The notes: generated by a model from the sequence alone, not told the origin. A stretch of DNA of 64,000 nucleotides from Polynucleobacter sp. MWH-UH23A (GCF_040409805.1 NZ_CP099572.1:124001-188000); one strand, 5' to 3'; positions 39,256-51,179 are shown, counted from the first letter of the stretch. Translations and numbers: made by a program.

Positions 39256-40325
39256 CAAGACCCTCAATATTGGTGATGGCTGGTGGTACTGGTGGGCATA
39301 TTTTCCCTGGGTTGGCTGTCGCCGAGTATTTGCGAATTTGTGGTTGGAACGTTTCGTGGTTAGGCAATCAAAAGGGTATGGAATACCGCTTGGTTCAATC
39401 TTGTGATTTTCCTTTTGAGGCGGTGGAGTTTGGTGGTTTACGTGGTAAGGGTATTAAGGCCAAACTGATGCTTCCAATTAATCTAGCGCGCGCTTGTTAT
39501 CAAAGTTGGAACATCATGCGTCGTCTCAAGCCAAATGTTGTATTGGGTATGGGTGGATACATTACCTTCCCAGGCGGTCTAGTAAGTAAGCTCTTGAAGC
39601 GTCCATTGGTATTACATGAAGCCAATTCTGTAGCGGGTAGCGCAAATCGTGCGTTGGCTAAGATTGCGATGCGTACTTTAACTGGCTTTCCAAATGCGAT
39701 GGACAAAGCGGAGTGGGTTGGCAATCCTATTCGGCAAGAGTTTGACAATGTGCCAGCGCCAGCCTTGCGCTACGAGCAGCGTCAAGGACCACTTTCAATT
39801 TTGGTAGTCGGTGGTAGTTTGGGTGCAGCGGCACTCAATGAAAATATCCCTGCGGCTTTGGCTCTGATTCCAAAAGAGTTACGCCCTCAAGTGATTCATC
39901 AAGCAGGCGATAAACATCTGGCGGATTTGCAGGCCCGGTATGCTGAGTATGGTGTAGAGGCTGATATTCGTCCCTTTATTGACGATATGCCAAGTGCATA
40001 TGCACAGGCTGATTTAGTTATTTGTCGATCTGGCGCAATGACAGTCTCCGAACTAGCAGCTTGTGGGGTTGCCTCTTGCCTGATTCCATTCCCACATGCG
40101 ATTGATGATCATCAAACGGCGAATGCTCGATTTTTATCGGGCGCAAACGCAGCTGTTCTCTTGCCACAAAAACAATTAAACCCTCAGGATTTAGCTGCAA
40201 TGATTCAAAGCTTGCAACGCGAGGATCTTAAAGAGATGGCGGTGCGTGCTCACGCATTGGCTAAGCCACATGCAACTCAGCGTGTTGCTGAAGTGTGTGC
40301 TGATTGTGCGGGAGTAGCTATATGA
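39252..40325 (+). CDS. murG: UDP-GlcNAc:lipid I N-acetylglucosaminyltransferase
   Basis: A 357-residue peripheral GT28 enzyme making lipid II from lipid I. It has the glycine-rich [42 protein letters not shown] and the donor-binding [20 protein letters not shown]. The start is GTG, inside the GTGA overlap with the ftsW stop. The end overlaps the murC ATG in the same ATGA fashion. Confidence 0.97.
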   Translation: MTRPSILVMAGGTGGHIFPGLAVAEYLRICGWNVSWLGNQKGMEYRLVQSCDFPFEAVEFGGLRGKGIKAKLMLPINLARACYQSWNIMRRLKPNVVLGMGGYITFPGGLVSKLLKRPLVLHEANSVAGSANRALAKIAMRTLTGFPNAMDKAEWVGNPIRQEFDNVPAPALRYEQRQGPLSILVVGGSLGAAALNENIPAALALIPKELRPQVIHQAGDKHLADLQARYAEYGVEADIRPFIDDMPSAYAQADLVICRSGAMTVSELAACGVASCLIPFPHAIDDHQTANARFLSGANAAVLLPQKQLNPQDLAAMIQSLQREDLKEMAVRAHALAKPHATQRVAEVCADCAGVAI

Positions 40326-41758
40326 AACACATTGTTCAGCAAATTCACTTTATTGGAATTGGTGGCGCCGGCATGAGTGGTATCGCCGAGGTGCTACTCA
40401 ATCTTGGCTACCAGGTCTCAGGATCTGATTTGGCGGAAAGTCCGACAACAAAGCGTTTGAGAGACTTGGGTGCGGTCATTCAGATTGGTCACGATCCAAA
40501 AAATGTGGGTACTGCGGAAGCTGTTGTCATTTCAACTGCAGTAGCAGGCAACAACCCAGAAGTATTGGCTGCTCGAGCTGCCAAGATTCCAGTGATTCAA
40601 CGCGCTGTGATGTTGGGCGAGTTAATGCGCTTAAAACAGGGCATTGCAATTGCTGGTACTCATGGAAAAACCACAACTACAAGCTTGGTTGCATCTGTAC
40701 TTGCAGAAGGTGGCTTGGATCCCACATTTGTGATTGGTGGAAAGTTAAATTCTGCTGGCGCCAATGCGCGTTTAGGTCAAGGCGACTTTATTGTGGTTGA
40801 GGCAGACGAGTCAGATGCATCTTTCTTGCAGTTATTTCCCGCTATGGAAGTAGTGACCAATATTGATGCTGATCATATGGATACTTATCAGCACGACATG
40901 GCGAGGTTGAAGCAAGCTTTTGTGCAGTTTATTCAGCGGATGCCATTTTATGGCGTAGCTGTATTGTGTATTGATGATGCGAATGTGCGCGACATTATTC
41001 CATTTGTCTCGCAACCAGTGCTGCGTTATGGCTTATCTGAAGATGCAGACATTCGCGCAAGCAATGTACGTGCTGATGGTACACGGATGCACTTCACAGT
41101 AGAACGTCGTACAGTGCGTCGTCATGGCAATAAGCCAGGCCCGCTCAATGTAACCTTGAATCTTCCTGGTTTGCATAATGTTCGCAACGCTTTGGCTGCT
41201 ATTGGTATTGCAACCGAGTTGGGCGTTGGTGATGAAGCTATTACAAAAGCATTATCTGAGTTTGGAGGCGTTGGTCGTCGATTCCAAAGACATGGCGATG
41301 TTTCTTTGGCTTCCGGTGGCAGCTTCACATTGATTGATGATTACGGCCATCACCCCGTAGAAATGTCTGCAACATTAGCGGCAGCACGTGGCGCATATCC
41401 AAATCGCCGCTTAGTGTTGGCGTTTCAGCCTCATCGCTTTACAAGAACGCGCGATTGCTTTGGCGAGTTCGTTCAGGTGCTCAAAAATTTTGATGCCTTG
41501 GTATTAACCGAAGTATATCCAGCTGGTGAAGCAAAAATTCCGGGCGCAGATGGTAAGAGTTTGATGAAAGCCGCCATGGCGGAAGATAAATCTAGCAAAT
41601 CCCTTCTGCAATCTGGTGAGGTGGTATTTGCAGCTAGCGTTACCGAGATGCCAGAAAAACTGAGTCAGATATTAAAAGATGGAGATGTATTGATTACGAT
41701 GGGCGCTGGTTCCATATCTGCTTTGCCACATACCTTAGTGGAGGCAAAGCATGGCTAA
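40322..41758 (+). CDS. murC: UDP-N-acetylmuramate:L-alanine ligase
   Basis: A 478-residue Mur ligase that starts the stem peptide by adding L-alanine. It has the N-terminal UDP-binding [19 protein letters not shown], the ATP loop [27 protein letters not shown] and [15 protein letters not shown] chose the ATG at 40322, which forms an ATGA overlap with murG, over an upstream in-frame TTG at 40304. It overlaps ddl by eight bases. Confidence 0.96.
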   Translation: MKHIVQQIHFIGIGGAGMSGIAEVLLNLGYQVSGSDLAESPTTKRLRDLGAVIQIGHDPKNVGTAEAVVISTAVAGNNPEVLAARAAKIPVIQRAVMLGELMRLKQGIAIAGTHGKTTTTSLVASVLAEGGLDPTFVIGGKLNSAGANARLGQGDFIVVEADESDASFLQLFPAMEVVTNIDADHMDTYQHDMARLKQAFVQFIQRMPFYGVAVLCIDDANVRDIIPFVSQPVLRYGLSEDADIRASNVRADGTRMHFTVERRTVRRHGNKPGPLNVTLNLPGLHNVRNALAAIGIATELGVGDEAITKALSEFGGVGRRFQRHGDVSLASGGSFTLIDDYGHHPVEMSATLAAARGAYPNRRLVLAFQPHRFTRTRDCFGEFVQVLKNFDALVLTEVYPAGEAKIPGADGKSLMKAAMAEDKSSKSLLQSGEVVFAASVTEMPEKLSQILKDGDVLITMGAGSISALPHTLVEAKHG

Positions 41759-42758
41759 GGGCACTATTAGTTTGTGGGGTGATCGTGTGAAATCCCAATT
41801 AGCCAACATGAACGTTGAGTCCCTTGGTCGGGTTGGAGTTTTACTTGGCGGTCGCTCTGGCGAGCGTGAAATTTCTTTGATGTCAGGTAATGGGGTATTG
41901 CAGGCGCTAATCTCAAAAGGAGTTGATGCGCATGCATTTGACACTGGCCTGCGCAATCTCACCGACTTAGCAAATGAGAAATTTGATCGTGTCTTTATTT
42001 CTTTGCATGGTCGTTACGGTGAAGATGGAACGATCCAGGGTTTATTGGAATTACTTGAACTGCCGTATACCGGTAGTGGAGTGCTAGCCTCTGCCTTAGC
42101 AATCGATAAGATTGCTACTAAGCAAATCTGGATCAGTAATGGATTATCTACACCAGAGTTTGAAGAGTTGACTGCAAATAGTGATTGGAATGCAGTTGCT
42201 AAGCATCTTGGTTTACCTCTAATTGTGAAGCCTGCCCACGAGGGATCTTCCTTGGGGCTGACCAAGGTGAAATCTGTGGCAGAACTTCCTGCAGCATATG
42301 AGTTGGCTGCGAGTTTGGATACCAAGGTTGTGGCTGAGACATGTATTGTTGGCGATGAACTAACTTGTCCACTAGTTGGTCAGGGTGAAAGCGCCGAAGC
42401 TTTACCTGTTATCAAAATTATTCCACCGCAAGCCAATTACGATTTTCATAACAAGTATTTTTCCGATGAAACCCAATACTTGTGCCCTACTGGGCTCTCG
42501 GACGAAGTGAATGAAAGTGTTCAAGCGCTTGCCTTGGCTGCCTATAAAGCTTTGGGTTGTCGCACTTGGGGTCGAGCAGATGTGATGCTGGATCAAAAGA
42601 CCGGCAAACCCTACTTGCTAGAAATGAATACTTCACCAGGCATGACTTCTCATTCATTAGTGCCTATGGCTGCAAAGGCAGCAGGCGTCGAGTATGCCGA
42701 TCTAGTACTTTGGCTATTACTTCAGACGATGCAGAAAAAAGAGGGTGGCAGTGCATGA
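41751..42758 (+). CDS. ddl: D-alanine:D-alanine ligase
   Basis: A 335-residue ATP-grasp enzyme that makes the D-Ala-D-Ala dipeptide used by MurF. It shows [53 protein letters not shown] and [19 protein letters not shown]. The first 24 or so residues extend beyond usual DdlB proteins; an internal ATG at [10 protein letters not shown] (41808) would give a more typical length. The end overlaps ftsQ by four bases. Confidence 0.95.
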   Translation: MAKGTISLWGDRVKSQLANMNVESLGRVGVLLGGRSGEREISLMSGNGVLQALISKGVDAHAFDTGLRNLTDLANEKFDRVFISLHGRYGEDGTIQGLLELLELPYTGSGVLASALAIDKIATKQIWISNGLSTPEFEELTANSDWNAVAKHLGLPLIVKPAHEGSSLGLTKVKSVAELPAAYELAASLDTKVVAETCIVGDELTCPLVGQGESAEALPVIKIIPPQANYDFHNKYFSDETQYLCPTGLSDEVNESVQALALAAYKALGCRTWGRADVMLDQKTGKPYLLEMNTSPGMTSHSLVPMAAKAAGVEYADLVLWLLLQTMQKKEGGSA

Positions 42759-43612
42759 GTAATTTCATGGACCGGTTCGGCGAAATTTTCGCCATGTTGA
42801 TGTCTCCGCTCTGGAATCATTCCGATCGGATGCAGAAGATTAGCCGTTTCTTAATGCGTTGCTTTTTAGTGATGGTGGTGATTGGTTTATTGGTTTGGTT
42901 GGGTCAGCGCCCAGTATTTGCGCTTAAGCAGATTCAGATTGAGCCTGTTGCTGGTCAAACCTTAAAGCATATTAATAAGGCGATGGTAAAGCGCCAGGTT
43001 GCTGAGACGGTGCAAGGTAACTTTTTTAGCGTTCGCTTAGAAGATGTGAAGCGTGGGTTTGAGAGTATGCCTTGGGTTCGTCATGCCAATGTTCGTCGGG
43101 TTTGGCCAAACGGATTGATTGTGAGTATTGAAGAGCAGCAAGCCTTTGGTACATGGGATGGCTCAGACAGTAATACCTTGATTAATAAATATGGCGAGCT
43201 TTTCGCGGGCCGCGTTTCTGAGATTGGTGATGGTGTTCGACTCATTGATTTTCATGGGCCAGATGATGCTGGCAAGGAGGTCATGAGTCTTTACGAAAAA
43301 GCCAATAACTGGTTTAAGCCATGGGGCGCCGAAGTAACGAGCTTGGCATTGACTGAACGTTACGCCTGGCACATCAAGCTTTCAAACGGTATGAAAGTGG
43401 AGTTTGGTCGCGACGAAGAAAGCTCCGATAAAAATTTGACGGAAGAGCGTGTTGCTCGCCTATTTAAATATTGGCCACAGGTGCAGGAGAAATGGGCAAA
43501 CCGAATTGATGCTGTGGATTTACGTTATGCAAATGGTTTTGCAGTTCATCTTGCCTCTGCAAGTTTGAAAAAGAACGATGTTGATGGCAAGAAAAGTGAG
43601 CTGAAGCAATGA
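42755..43612 (+). CDS. ftsQ: Cell division protein FtsQ
   Basis: A 285-residue bitopic divisome protein. It has a cytoplasmic N-terminus of about 35 residues, one membrane segment (about residues 36-53, [13 protein letters not shown]), a POTRA domain starting at [11 protein letters not shown], and the beta domain with [20 protein letters not shown]. The start is the ATG in the ATGA overlap with ddl; the frame is open upstream through ddl but that sequence is not FtsQ-like. FtsA follows after 19 bases. Confidence 0.94.
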   Translation: MSNFMDRFGEIFAMLMSPLWNHSDRMQKISRFLMRCFLVMVVIGLLVWLGQRPVFALKQIQIEPVAGQTLKHINKAMVKRQVAETVQGNFFSVRLEDVKRGFESMPWVRHANVRRVWPNGLIVSIEEQQAFGTWDGSDSNTLINKYGELFAGRVSEIGDGVRLIDFHGPDDAGKEVMSLYEKANNWFKPWGAEVTSLALTERYAWHIKLSNGMKVEFGRDEESSDKNLTEERVARLFKYWPQVQEKWANRIDAVDLRYANGFAVHLASASLKKNDVDGKKSELKQ

Positions 43613-43631
43613 AGGTAATGAAGGAATTGGA

Positions 43632-44861
43632 ATGAGTAAAGACAATCGCGATTTGTTGGTTGGTTTAGATATTGGAACCTCCAAGGTGGTTGCCTTGGTC
43701 GCTGAATTAGCGCCAGATGGACAATTTAACGTTGTAGGTGTTGGTCAAACAGCTTCAAAAGGCTTGAAGAAGGGTGTAGTTGTCAATATTGAGGCAACTG
43801 TTCAATCTATTCAGAAGGCTTTAGAAGAGGCAGAGATCATGGCTGATCGCCAGATCGTTCAAGTCTTCACCGGAATTGCTGGTAATCACATTGTGAGCTT
43901 TAACTCCAGCGGCATGGTGGCTATTCGCGACAAAGAAGTTAGCGCTGGTGACGTGGAGCGTGTACTTGAGACTGCTAAAGCAATCAATATTCCAACCGAT
44001 CAACAGATTCTGCATATTCTGGTTCAAGAATTCATCATCGATGGGCAAGAGGACGTTCGTGAGCCAATTGGTATGAGTGGTTTGCGACTCGAAGTGAAGG
44101 TACATATTGTTACTGGTGCAGTAAGTGCCGCTCAAAATATTGTGAAGTGCGTACGCCGTTGTGGACTAGAAGTAAATGATCTAATTCTGCAGCCCTTGGC
44201 ATCAAGCTTAGCGGTGTTAACCGAAGATGAAAAAGAGCTTGGTGTTGTATTGGTTGATATCGGTGGCGGCACAACAGATATTGCAATCTATTGCCAGGGA
44301 TCGATTCGTCACACGGCAGTAATTCCTATTGCGGGAGATCAGATTACTAATGACATTGCAATGGCATTGCGAACCCCAACGATCGATGCTGAGGATCTGA
44401 AAATCGCACACGGTATTGCGCGTCAAGAGATGGCTGATCCAGCGGCGATGATCGATGTTCCCGGTGTAGGTGATCGTGAGCCACGTCCAATGTCCAAGCA
44501 GGCATTGGCAGCAGTCATTGAGCCGCGCGTGGAAGAGTTGTTTACTTTGGTAAGGGGTGTTGTGCGTGACTCTGGCTATGAGGATATGGTTTCTTCAGGA
44601 ATTGTGCTAACTGGTGGTACAGCATTAATGCCAGGCATGGTGGAGTTAGCAGAGCAGGTGTTCTTAAGGCCTGCCCGTATAGGTACGCCTGAATATCGTG
44701 GCCATTTACATGAAGTCTTACGCAGCCCACGCTTTGCCACAAGTATTGGATTGTTGATGGAAGGCCAAGCTCAAGTATTGCGTGGTCGTCGAGTATCTCA
44801 ATCAGGCGCGTTGCAAGGAGTGATCGCGCGCATGAAGGAATGGTTTGCAGGAAATTTTTAA
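43632..44861 (+). CDS. ftsA: Cell division protein FtsA
   Basis: A 409-residue actin-like ATPase that tethers FtsZ to the membrane. It has GLDIGTSKVVALVAEL, VVLVDIGGGTTDIAIY, GIVLTGGTALMPGM and an amphipathic C-terminal helix (MKEWFAGNF) for membrane binding. A GGAATTGGAATG stretch supplies the ribosome-binding site. ftsZ follows after a 50-base gap. Confidence 0.97.
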   Translation: MSKDNRDLLVGLDIGTSKVVALVAELAPDGQFNVVGVGQTASKGLKKGVVVNIEATVQSIQKALEEAEIMADRQIVQVFTGIAGNHIVSFNSSGMVAIRDKEVSAGDVERVLETAKAINIPTDQQILHILVQEFIIDGQEDVREPIGMSGLRLEVKVHIVTGAVSAAQNIVKCVRRCGLEVNDLILQPLASSLAVLTEDEKELGVVLVDIGGGTTDIAIYCQGSIRHTAVIPIAGDQITNDIAMALRTPTIDAEDLKIAHGIARQEMADPAAMIDVPGVGDREPRPMSKQALAAVIEPRVEELFTLVRGVVRDSGYEDMVSSGIVLTGGTALMPGMVELAEQVFLRPARIGTPEYRGHLHEVLRSPRFATSIGLLMEGQAQVLRGRRVSQSGALQGVIARMKEWFAGNF

Positions 44862-44911
44862 GTTGTTTTTCGTCGTCGTCAATGTAGTACGTTTTTTACC
44901 TAGGAGGGTAT

Positions 44912-46255
44912 ATGGAATTTGAAATGTTAGATCAAGAAGTTGCTGGCAAAACCATTATTAAAGTGGTTGGCGTTGGCGGGGCTGGTGGTAATGCAGTCCA
45001 ACACATGATCCGTCGCGGAGTAAATGGCGTAGAGTTCATTTGCATGAACACCGATGCTGGCGCGTTACAGCGTTCTGAAGCATCTGTGAATTTGCAACTG
45101 GGCTCTAGCGGATTAGGTGCTGGTGCAAAACCAGAAATTGGCGCAGCAGCAGCTGAAGAAGCCCGTGCTCGTATTGCAGACGTATTGCAAGGCGCACATA
45201 TGGTATTCATTACTGCTGGTATGGGTGGTGGCACAGGTACTGGTGCCGCCCCAATCGTTGCTCAAGTGGCAAAAGAAATGGGCATTTTGACAGTTGGTGT
45301 CATTAGCAAGCCATTTGATTTTGAGGGCGTAAAGCGTTTGAAAGTTGCAGAAAACGGCGCTACCGAACTCGAATCATATGTAGATTCATTAATTGTTGTC
45401 CTCAATGAAAAACTATTCGAAGTAATGGGTGAAGATGCTGAGTTTGACAAGGCTTTCGCTTGCGCTGATGATGTTTTGCATAATGCAGTTTCTGGCATCG
45501 CAGAAATTATTAACGTTCAAGGTTTGATTAACGTAGACTTTGAAGACGTTAAGACTGTTATGGGCGAACAAGGCAAAGCCATGATGGGAACGGCAACTGT
45601 TTCTGGTATGGATCGTGCCCGTTTAGCTGCCGAGGCTGCAGTTGCTTCACCATTGCTAGAGGGTGTAGATTTGTCTGGTGCGCGTGGCGTATTGGTAAAT
45701 ATCACTGCAAGCCGTTCGTTGAAGTTGTCTGAAACCCGTGAAGTCATGGCTGCTATTCGTGGTTACGCCGCTGATGATGCAACTGTGATCTTCGGAACGG
45801 TATATGATGATAGTCTCGGCGATGCTTTGCGCGTAACTGTAGTTGCAACTGGTTTAAACAACCCACAAGCTCGTCAAAGCAATCAACCAGAAGTTGTTTG
45901 GAGACAAGCTACTGGTACTCATGATGCAATTCCAACAATGGCAGACCTCAATAGCTTTGCGCCTGCAAGTGCTTCTGCAGCAATCAGTAAGATTGGTCTA
46001 GATTCTGCATTAAGCACTAGTGCAGGAGTGGCGATGACTGGTTCTGCTGGTGCGCCAGCAATGGCAGCCCAGCCGACATCGACTAGTGCGGTTGATTACA
46101 GTCAGTATGATTTGCCACGGGTTTTTCGTAGCTCTCGTGAAGCAACTCCTGCGCCGACATTAGGTGCAGATAGCTCTCCGCAAGCGAAGACCTTATTGGA
46201 CAAAGGGGCTGATTACTATGAAATCCCTGCGTTTTTGCGTAAGCAAGCAGATTAA
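44912..46255 (+). CDS. ftsZ: Cell division protein FtsZ
   Basis: A 447-residue tubulin-like GTPase that forms the Z-ring. The GTP signature [10 protein letters not shown] is at residues 105-114, with [11 protein letters not shown] at the N-terminus and the T7-loop region [12 protein letters not shown] variable Ala/Ser-rich linker leads to the conserved C-terminal peptide [12 protein letters not shown], which binds FtsA and ZapD. A strong ribosome-binding site, AGGAGG, is at 44901-44907. It is the last gene of the dcw cluster. Confidence 0.98.
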   Translation: MEFEMLDQEVAGKTIIKVVGVGGAGGNAVQHMIRRGVNGVEFICMNTDAGALQRSEASVNLQLGSSGLGAGAKPEIGAAAAEEARARIADVLQGAHMVFITAGMGGGTGTGAAPIVAQVAKEMGILTVGVISKPFDFEGVKRLKVAENGATELESYVDSLIVVLNEKLFEVMGEDAEFDKAFACADDVLHNAVSGIAEIINVQGLINVDFEDVKTVMGEQGKAMMGTATVSGMDRARLAAEAAVASPLLEGVDLSGARGVLVNITASRSLKLSETREVMAAIRGYAADDATVIFGTVYDDSLGDALRVTVVATGLNNPQARQSNQPEVVWRQATGTHDAIPTMADLNSFAPASASAAISKIGLDSALSTSAGVAMTGSAGAPAMAAQPTSTSAVDYSQYDLPRVFRSSREATPAPTLGADSSPQAKTLLDKGADYYEIPAFLRKQAD

Positions 46256-46269
46256 CTGACTGCTCAATA

Positions 46270-46359
46270 CAATAGGTAATTGCAAGATGCCAGCGCAGCG
46301 CCCCTCCGGACGACGAATCCTGCGCTTGCGTTGGCACGTTAACTGACAATTACTTATTG
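46270..46359 (+). ncRNA. Two-stem RNA-like structure between ftsZ and the peroxiredoxin gene
   Basis: An outer 13-bp stem pairs 46270-46282 with 46347-46359. An inner stem pairs 46288-46297 with 46327-46336 and, after a one-base bulge, 46298-46301 with 46322-46325. The terminal loop of about 20 bases contains CTCCGGA. The two non-Watson-Crick positions (46275/46354 and 46293/46331) are both G-U in the plus-strand RNA, which fits a plus-strand transcript. There is no U-tract, so it is not a normal terminator. The outer stem ends on the GGAG ribosome-binding site of the downstream gene. It could be a 5'-UTR control element, an mRNA processing/stability hairpin after ftsZ, or a small repeat element. 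Confidence 0.55.
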
Positions 46360-46367
46360 GAGACACC

Positions 46368-46868
46368 ATGATTGCTATTGGACAAAAATTACCAAATGCC
46401 ACCCTTTATGAGTTTTTTAATGAAGAGACTGAGGGATGTGCATTAGGGCCAAATGCATTTGAAGTTGAAAAAATTGCCGCTGGCAAAAAAATTGTGATTT
46501 TTGGGTTACCTGGTGCGTTTACTCCAACATGTTCTGCCAAACATGTTCCAGGATATGTTGAGAATTACGATGCGATTAAGGCTAAAGGCGTAGATGAAAT
46601 TTGGTGTATTTCCGTGAATGATCCATTCGTAATGGGCGCATGGGGACGCGACCAAAAAGTAGGAAAGAAAGTTCGCATGCTAGGTGACGGCAGTGCCGAG
46701 TTCACTAAAAAATTAGGCTTAGAGTTGGATTTAACAGCTCGGGGTTTGGGTGTTCGATCAGATCGTTACGCCATGATTGTTGAAGATGGCGTAGTGAAAT
46801 CTTTAGATCGTGAAGCGCCTGGAAAATTTGAAGTAAGTGATGCTGCTTCCATATTGAAGAAGCTGTAA
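46368..46868 (+). CDS. Peroxiredoxin (Prx5-like, 1-Cys/atypical 2-Cys)
   Basis: A 166-residue thiol peroxidase. The peroxidatic cysteine is C55 in GLPGAFTPTCSAKHVPGY, the signature of the Prx5/AhpE-like group also seen in fungal and plant PrxII. No fused glutaredoxin domain is present, so it likely uses glutaredoxin or thioredoxin as reductant. GGAG at 46359-46362 is the ribosome-binding site, at the edge of the two-stem structure. lpxC follows after 37 bases. Confidence 0.93.
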   Translation: MIAIGQKLPNATLYEFFNEETEGCALGPNAFEVEKIAAGKKIVIFGLPGAFTPTCSAKHVPGYVENYDAIKAKGVDEIWCISVNDPFVMGAWGRDQKVGKKVRMLGDGSAEFTKKLGLELDLTARGLGVRSDRYAMIVEDGVVKSLDREAPGKFEVSDAASILKKL

Positions 46869-46905
46869 TTTTTAATCTATATCCCCTGAATTTAGAAAAG
46901 CGATC

Positions 46906-47820
46906 ATGATGAAGCAAAGAACCATAGCCTCTCCGGTGAAAACCGTGGGAATTGGTTTGCACTCTGGTCGTAAGGTGACGATTGTCATTAAGCCTGCACC
47001 AGTAAATTCAGGGGTTCAATTTGTTCGCGTGGATACCGAGCAGCAATCCACTGTGCCTGCAACTGCTTTGGCTGTTTGCGACACACGTTTGGCATCGGTT
47101 ATTCAGAAGGATGGCGTTCGAGTATCTACGGTTGAGCACCTGCTTTCAGCTTGTGCAGGCTTAGGTTTGGATAATTTGTTTATCGAGCTTGATGGTGAAG
47201 AGGTTCCCATCATGGATGGTAGTGCCGCTTCTTTTCTGTTCTTAATTGAATCAGCTGGAATCGTTGAGCAGGATGCTCCACGCCAGTTTGTAGTGATTAA
47301 GAAACCAGTTGAAGTTCGTGAAGGTGATAAGCTTGCGCGCCTTGAGCCTTTCTTCGGGTTTAAGTTAGATTTCACGATTGATTTCAAACACCCTGCTGTA
47401 GATAAAACTGGTCAGCGATTTGTAGTGGACTTTGCAGAGCATGCCTATCGTAGTGAAATTGGGCGCGCTCGTACATTTGGATTTGCACACGAAGTAGAAG
47501 CCCTCAGAGAAATGGGCTTGGCTCGCGGTGGCAGTTTAGATAACGCAATCGTGCTTGATGAGCATCGTATTTTGAATAACGAAGAGCTTCGCTACGAAGA
47601 TGAGTTTGTGCGTCATAAAATTTTGGACGCAATTGGCGATTTGTATTTAGTTGGCCACCCTATCGTGGGCGCTTACGTTGCCGAAAAGTCAGGACATGCA
47701 TTAAATAACGCACTGTTACGCAAGCTCTTGGAAGATCCAAGCGCTTACGAAATTAGTACTTTTGCAGAAAATAAGGCGCCTGCCGCCTATTCTCAAGAAA
47801 ATCAGCCCCTCTTTTTCTAG
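46906..47820 (+). CDS. lpxC: UDP-3-O-acyl-N-acetylglucosamine deacetylase
   Basis: A 304-residue zinc enzyme, the committed step of lipid A synthesis. Zinc ligand H78 lies in [16 protein letters not shown], with [11 protein letters not shown] and the [19 protein letters not shown] region carrying the further His and Asp ligands and GHALNNALL. The start has two consecutive Met codons (46906 or 46909). Its end is 12 bases from the convergent DUF721 gene. Confidence 0.96.
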   Translation: MMKQRTIASPVKTVGIGLHSGRKVTIVIKPAPVNSGVQFVRVDTEQQSTVPATALAVCDTRLASVIQKDGVRVSTVEHLLSACAGLGLDNLFIELDGEEVPIMDGSAASFLFLIESAGIVEQDAPRQFVVIKKPVEVREGDKLARLEPFFGFKLDFTIDFKHPAVDKTGQRFVVDFAEHAYRSEIGRARTFGFAHEVEALREMGLARGGSLDNAIVLDEHRILNNEELRYEDEFVRHKILDAIGDLYLVGHPIVGAYVAEKSGHALNNALLRKLLEDPSAYEISTFAENKAPAAYSQENQPLFF

Positions 47821-47832
47821 GGACATTTTTCC

Positions 47833-48336
47833 TTATTTCGGTTTATGCCGAAGTAATCTTTCTACCGTTTTTCGTAGTTCTGAATCGGGCGCAAGTTTTT
47901 GCAGTAAATCTTCCCAAGATTTTTTAGCAACCTCATTAAACCCTCGTGCACTCCCGCTAGCTGGGGCGTTTTCTCGAGGTTTTATTTCCCACTGGGCTGA
48001 TGCAGGTTTTATTTTGATCTGAATTGCGGTGCATTGGACACCTAATTTCTGTAACTCGTTGATTATGCTGGGTAAATTCTGCTGTAATCGATTCGCAATA
48101 CTAGCGTTATTCACCAGTAGAAAAAGCGCATTTTCTTTGTTTGAGCTCCATCCTGGTTCAATTTTGGAGCTGAGGTGCTCGAGATCTAACTTTGCCAATG
48201 CTTGCTCAAGGGTGAGTTTGAGCTTCACAAGACCTTCGGTTTTAGCCAGAATCCCTCCTAAACCATTGGATTCGCGTAGGTAATCAACCCATTCGTGGGC
48301 CGTCTGCTTGCGGGAAGGTTTACGAGCAAAGTTCAT
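47833..48336 (-). CDS. DUF721 (DciA-like) domain protein
   Basis: A 167-residue basic protein with an N-terminal DUF721-type fold, ending in a charged tail. The region with WSSNKENALFLLVNNASIANRLQQ resembles the family's beta strands that follow a KH-like fold. DciA/DUF721 proteins help load the replicative helicase in bacteria that lack DnaC, but this betaproteobacterial branch is only distantly similar, so the function is tentative. It is on the opposite strand between lpxC and secA and is divergent from secA across 53 bases. Confidence 0.7.
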   Translation of the reverse strand: MNFARKPSRKQTAHEWVDYLRESNGLGGILAKTEGLVKLKLTLEQALAKLDLEHLSSKIEPGWSSNKENALFLLVNNASIANRLQQNLPSIINELQKLGVQCTAIQIKIKPASAQWEIKPRENAPASGSARGFNEVAKKSWEDLLQKLAPDSELRKTVERLLRHKPK

Positions 48337-48389
48337 AAAAAATGGGGTTCGGATGATAAACTCAAGGTCTTCATTTTCTTCAATATCCC

Positions 48390-51155
48390 ATGGTAATCGG
48401 TCTTCTTAAAACCCTGGTCGGCAGTCGTAACGACCGCCTATTAAAACAGTATCGCAAAGTCGTTGCCAAAGTAGCCGCTTTTGAGCCTGGCCTTAAGGCT
48501 TTGGACGATGCTGCACTTGCGGCCAAAACAGATGAATTCAAATCTCGTTTGGCTGCTGGCGAGTCTTTGGATGACATTGCACCAGAGGCTTTCGCTGTTG
48601 TGCGTGAAGCTAGTGTACGTGTGATGAAGATGCGCCACTTTGATGCTCAGCTCATGGGTGGTCTTGCGCTTCACCAAGGCAAGATTGCTGAAATGGGAAC
48701 AGGTGAAGGTAAAACTTTAACTGCCACTCTCCCTGTTTACTTAAATGCACTCACCGGTAAAGGTGTGCATGTTGTTACGGTGAATGATTACTTGGCGCAA
48801 CGTGACGCTGAGTGGATGTCGACTTTGTATAACTTCTTGGGTATGAAAGTTGGTGTGAATCTATCGCAGATGGATCATAAGACCAAGCAAGAAGCATATG
48901 CGGCCGATATTACTTACGGTACGAATAATGAATTCGGTTTTGATTATTTGCGCGATAACATGGTGCAAGACCTGGGTCAGCGTGTTCAACGTGGCTTGGC
49001 ATATGCAATCGTTGATGAAGTTGATTCGATCTTGATCGACGAAGCGCGTACCCCATTAATTATTTCTGGTCAGGCGGATGATCACACTGATCTGTATATC
49101 AAGATTAATAAACTACCCGCCTATTTAGAGCGTCAAATTGGCGAAGAAAAGGCTGATGGTACTGGCGTTGAGAAGCCAGGTGATTATTGGGTAGATGAGA
49201 AGTCCCAGCAGGTTTACTTGACTGAGCAAGGTCATGAAAAAGCTGAGCAGGTGTTGGTACAAATCGGCGCTTTGAATGATGGCGATTCTTTATACGCACC
49301 TCAGAATATTACTTTGATGCACCACGTTTATGCTGCTTTGCGTGCACATACTTTGTATAACCGCGATCAACACTACGTTGTTCAAAATAACGAAGTTATT
49401 ATTGTTGACGAGTTTACTGGTCGTCTCATGCAAGGTCGTCGTTGGTCAGATGGCTTGCATCAAGCAGTGGAGGCCAAAGAAGGTGTGCCGATTCAGAATG
49501 AGAATCAGACTCTAGCGACAATTACCTTCCAAAATTATTTCCGGATGTATGGCAAGTTGGCCGGTATGACTGGTACAGCCGATACAGAAGCTTATGAATT
49601 CAAGGAAATTTATAACCTTGAAACAGTCGTTATTCCTCCGAATCGTATTAGTCAGCGCAAAGATCGCCAAGACCAAATTTACAAGTCTTCGCGTGAGCGT
49701 TATGACGCTGTTATTAAAGACATTGAGGATTGTTATCAGCGTGGTCAGCCAGTATTGGTTGGTACAACCTCAATCGAAAACTCAGAATTAATTGCTGGCT
49801 TATTGGATAAGCGCAAGTTGCCACACCAAGTACTGAATGCGAAGCAACATGCTCGTGAGGCAGAGATCATTGCACAAGCAGGTCGTCCAAAGATGATCAC
49901 GATTGCAACCAATATGGCTGGTCGTGGTACCGATATCGTCTTGGGTGGCAATGTTGGTAAGCAATCCGCCCTAATTGAGGCCGATACTTCCCTCTCCGAT
50001 GCTGAAAAAGCTGCCAAGGTCAAGCAATTGCAAGATGAGTGGCAAAGCATTCATGATCAAGTTTTAGCTGCTGGCGGTTTGCATATTATTGGTACTGAGC
50101 GCCATGAGAGCCGCCGTATTGATAATCAGCTTAGAGGCCGTTCAGGACGTCAAGGCGATCCAGGCTCATCGCGCTTCTATCTCTCGCTAGATGATCCATT
50201 GCTTCGTATCTTTGCAGGAGATCGTTTGCGCGCAGTGATGGAGCGTTTGAAGATGCCTGATGGTGAGCCAATTGAAGCGGGTATGGTGACTCGTTCGATT
50301 GAATCCGCTCAACGCAAGGTTGAGGGTCGCAACTTCGATATACGTAAGCAGTTGCTCGAGTATGACGACGTTGCAAATGATCAGCGTAAAGAAACCTATC
50401 GCCTCAGAAATGAAGTACTCGAAAGTGCTGATGTAGGTGAACTCATCGCTAATTTGCGTGAGGATGTTCTCCGTTCTGTCTGCTCTTACTATGTTCCAGC
50501 TGAGTCAATGGAAGAGCAGTGGGATTTATCAGGCTTGGAAAATGTTCTAGCAAGCGAGTGGGGTTTAACGGTCGATCTGCAGAAATGGGTTGAGGGTGAG
50601 GAAAGCGTTGACGATTCTGAAATCGTTGAGCGCGTGTTGCAAGCGGCTAAGGATTCGTATGACGCAAAAGTCGATCTCGTTGGCCGTGAGTCATTTGCTG
50701 GTTTTGAGCGTTCTGTTCTTCTCTACAGTCTTGATACCCATTGGCGCGAGCATTTGGCTGCTTTAGATCATTTGCGCCAAGGTATTCATTTGCGAGGCTA
50801 TGCCCAGAAGGATCCGAAGCAAGAATATCGTCGTGAGGCATTCGAACTATATGGCGAGCTCTTGAATGTCATCAAGAACGACGTCGTTAAAAGTATCATG
50901 ACCGTGCAAATTCGGAGCGCAAGTGAGTTGGATCAAGCGTCTGAGTCTATGAACGAAGATTTGGCCAAACTCAAAGATCTTCAATATCAGCATGCTGATG
51001 CCGATAAGGAGGTGGCCGGTTCAACGGGTGATCGTGGTGCTTTAATTGATATTCAGCCGGCGCCTGTGCGCACTGGCCCGAAGATTGGCCGTAATGATCC
51101 GTGTAGCTGTGGCAGCGGTAAAAAATATAAGAACTGCTGCGGCGCCTTAGCTTAA
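48390..51155 (+). CDS. secA: Preprotein translocase ATPase SecA
   Basis: A 921-residue motor that drives proteins through SecYEG. It has the Walker A loop GTGEGKT at residues 103-109, [39 protein letters not shown] and [14 protein letters not shown]. The extreme C-terminus is a SEC-C zinc motif ([13 protein letters not shown]) that binds SecB and lipid. Length is typical for betaproteobacteria. A clear terminator follows. Confidence 0.98.
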   Translation: MVIGLLKTLVGSRNDRLLKQYRKVVAKVAAFEPGLKALDDAALAAKTDEFKSRLAAGESLDDIAPEAFAVVREASVRVMKMRHFDAQLMGGLALHQGKIAEMGTGEGKTLTATLPVYLNALTGKGVHVVTVNDYLAQRDAEWMSTLYNFLGMKVGVNLSQMDHKTKQEAYAADITYGTNNEFGFDYLRDNMVQDLGQRVQRGLAYAIVDEVDSILIDEARTPLIISGQADDHTDLYIKINKLPAYLERQIGEEKADGTGVEKPGDYWVDEKSQQVYLTEQGHEKAEQVLVQIGALNDGDSLYAPQNITLMHHVYAALRAHTLYNRDQHYVVQNNEVIIVDEFTGRLMQGRRWSDGLHQAVEAKEGVPIQNENQTLATITFQNYFRMYGKLAGMTGTADTEAYEFKEIYNLETVVIPPNRISQRKDRQDQIYKSSRERYDAVIKDIEDCYQRGQPVLVGTTSIENSELIAGLLDKRKLPHQVLNAKQHAREAEIIAQAGRPKMITIATNMAGRGTDIVLGGNVGKQSALIEADTSLSDAEKAAKVKQLQDEWQSIHDQVLAAGGLHIIGTERHESRRIDNQLRGRSGRQGDPGSSRFYLSLDDPLLRIFAGDRLRAVMERLKMPDGEPIEAGMVTRSIESAQRKVEGRNFDIRKQLLEYDDVANDQRKETYRLRNEVLESADVGELIANLREDVLRSVCSYYVPAESMEEQWDLSGLENVLASEWGLTVDLQKWVEGEESVDDSEIVERVLQAAKDSYDAKVDLVGRESFAGFERSVLLYSLDTHWREHLAALDHLRQGIHLRGYAQKDPKQEYRREAFELYGELLNVIKNDVVKSIMTVQIRSASELDQASESMNEDLAKLKDLQYQHADADKEVAGSTGDRGALIDIQPAPVRTGPKIGRNDPCSCGSGKKYKNCCGALA

Positions 51156-51179
51156 TCAGCTTATTTGCTTATTCATTGC

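Noticed and set aside
42557..42754. Upstream extension of ftsQ through ddl
   Set aside because: The sequence is a frame shadow of ddl; FtsQ starts at the ATGA overlap at 42755.
47837..47852. TTCGG/CCGAA hairpin between lpxC and the DUF721 gene as a terminator
   Set aside because: The stem is only 5 bp with no real T-run, and it lies inside the end of the DUF721 coding region.
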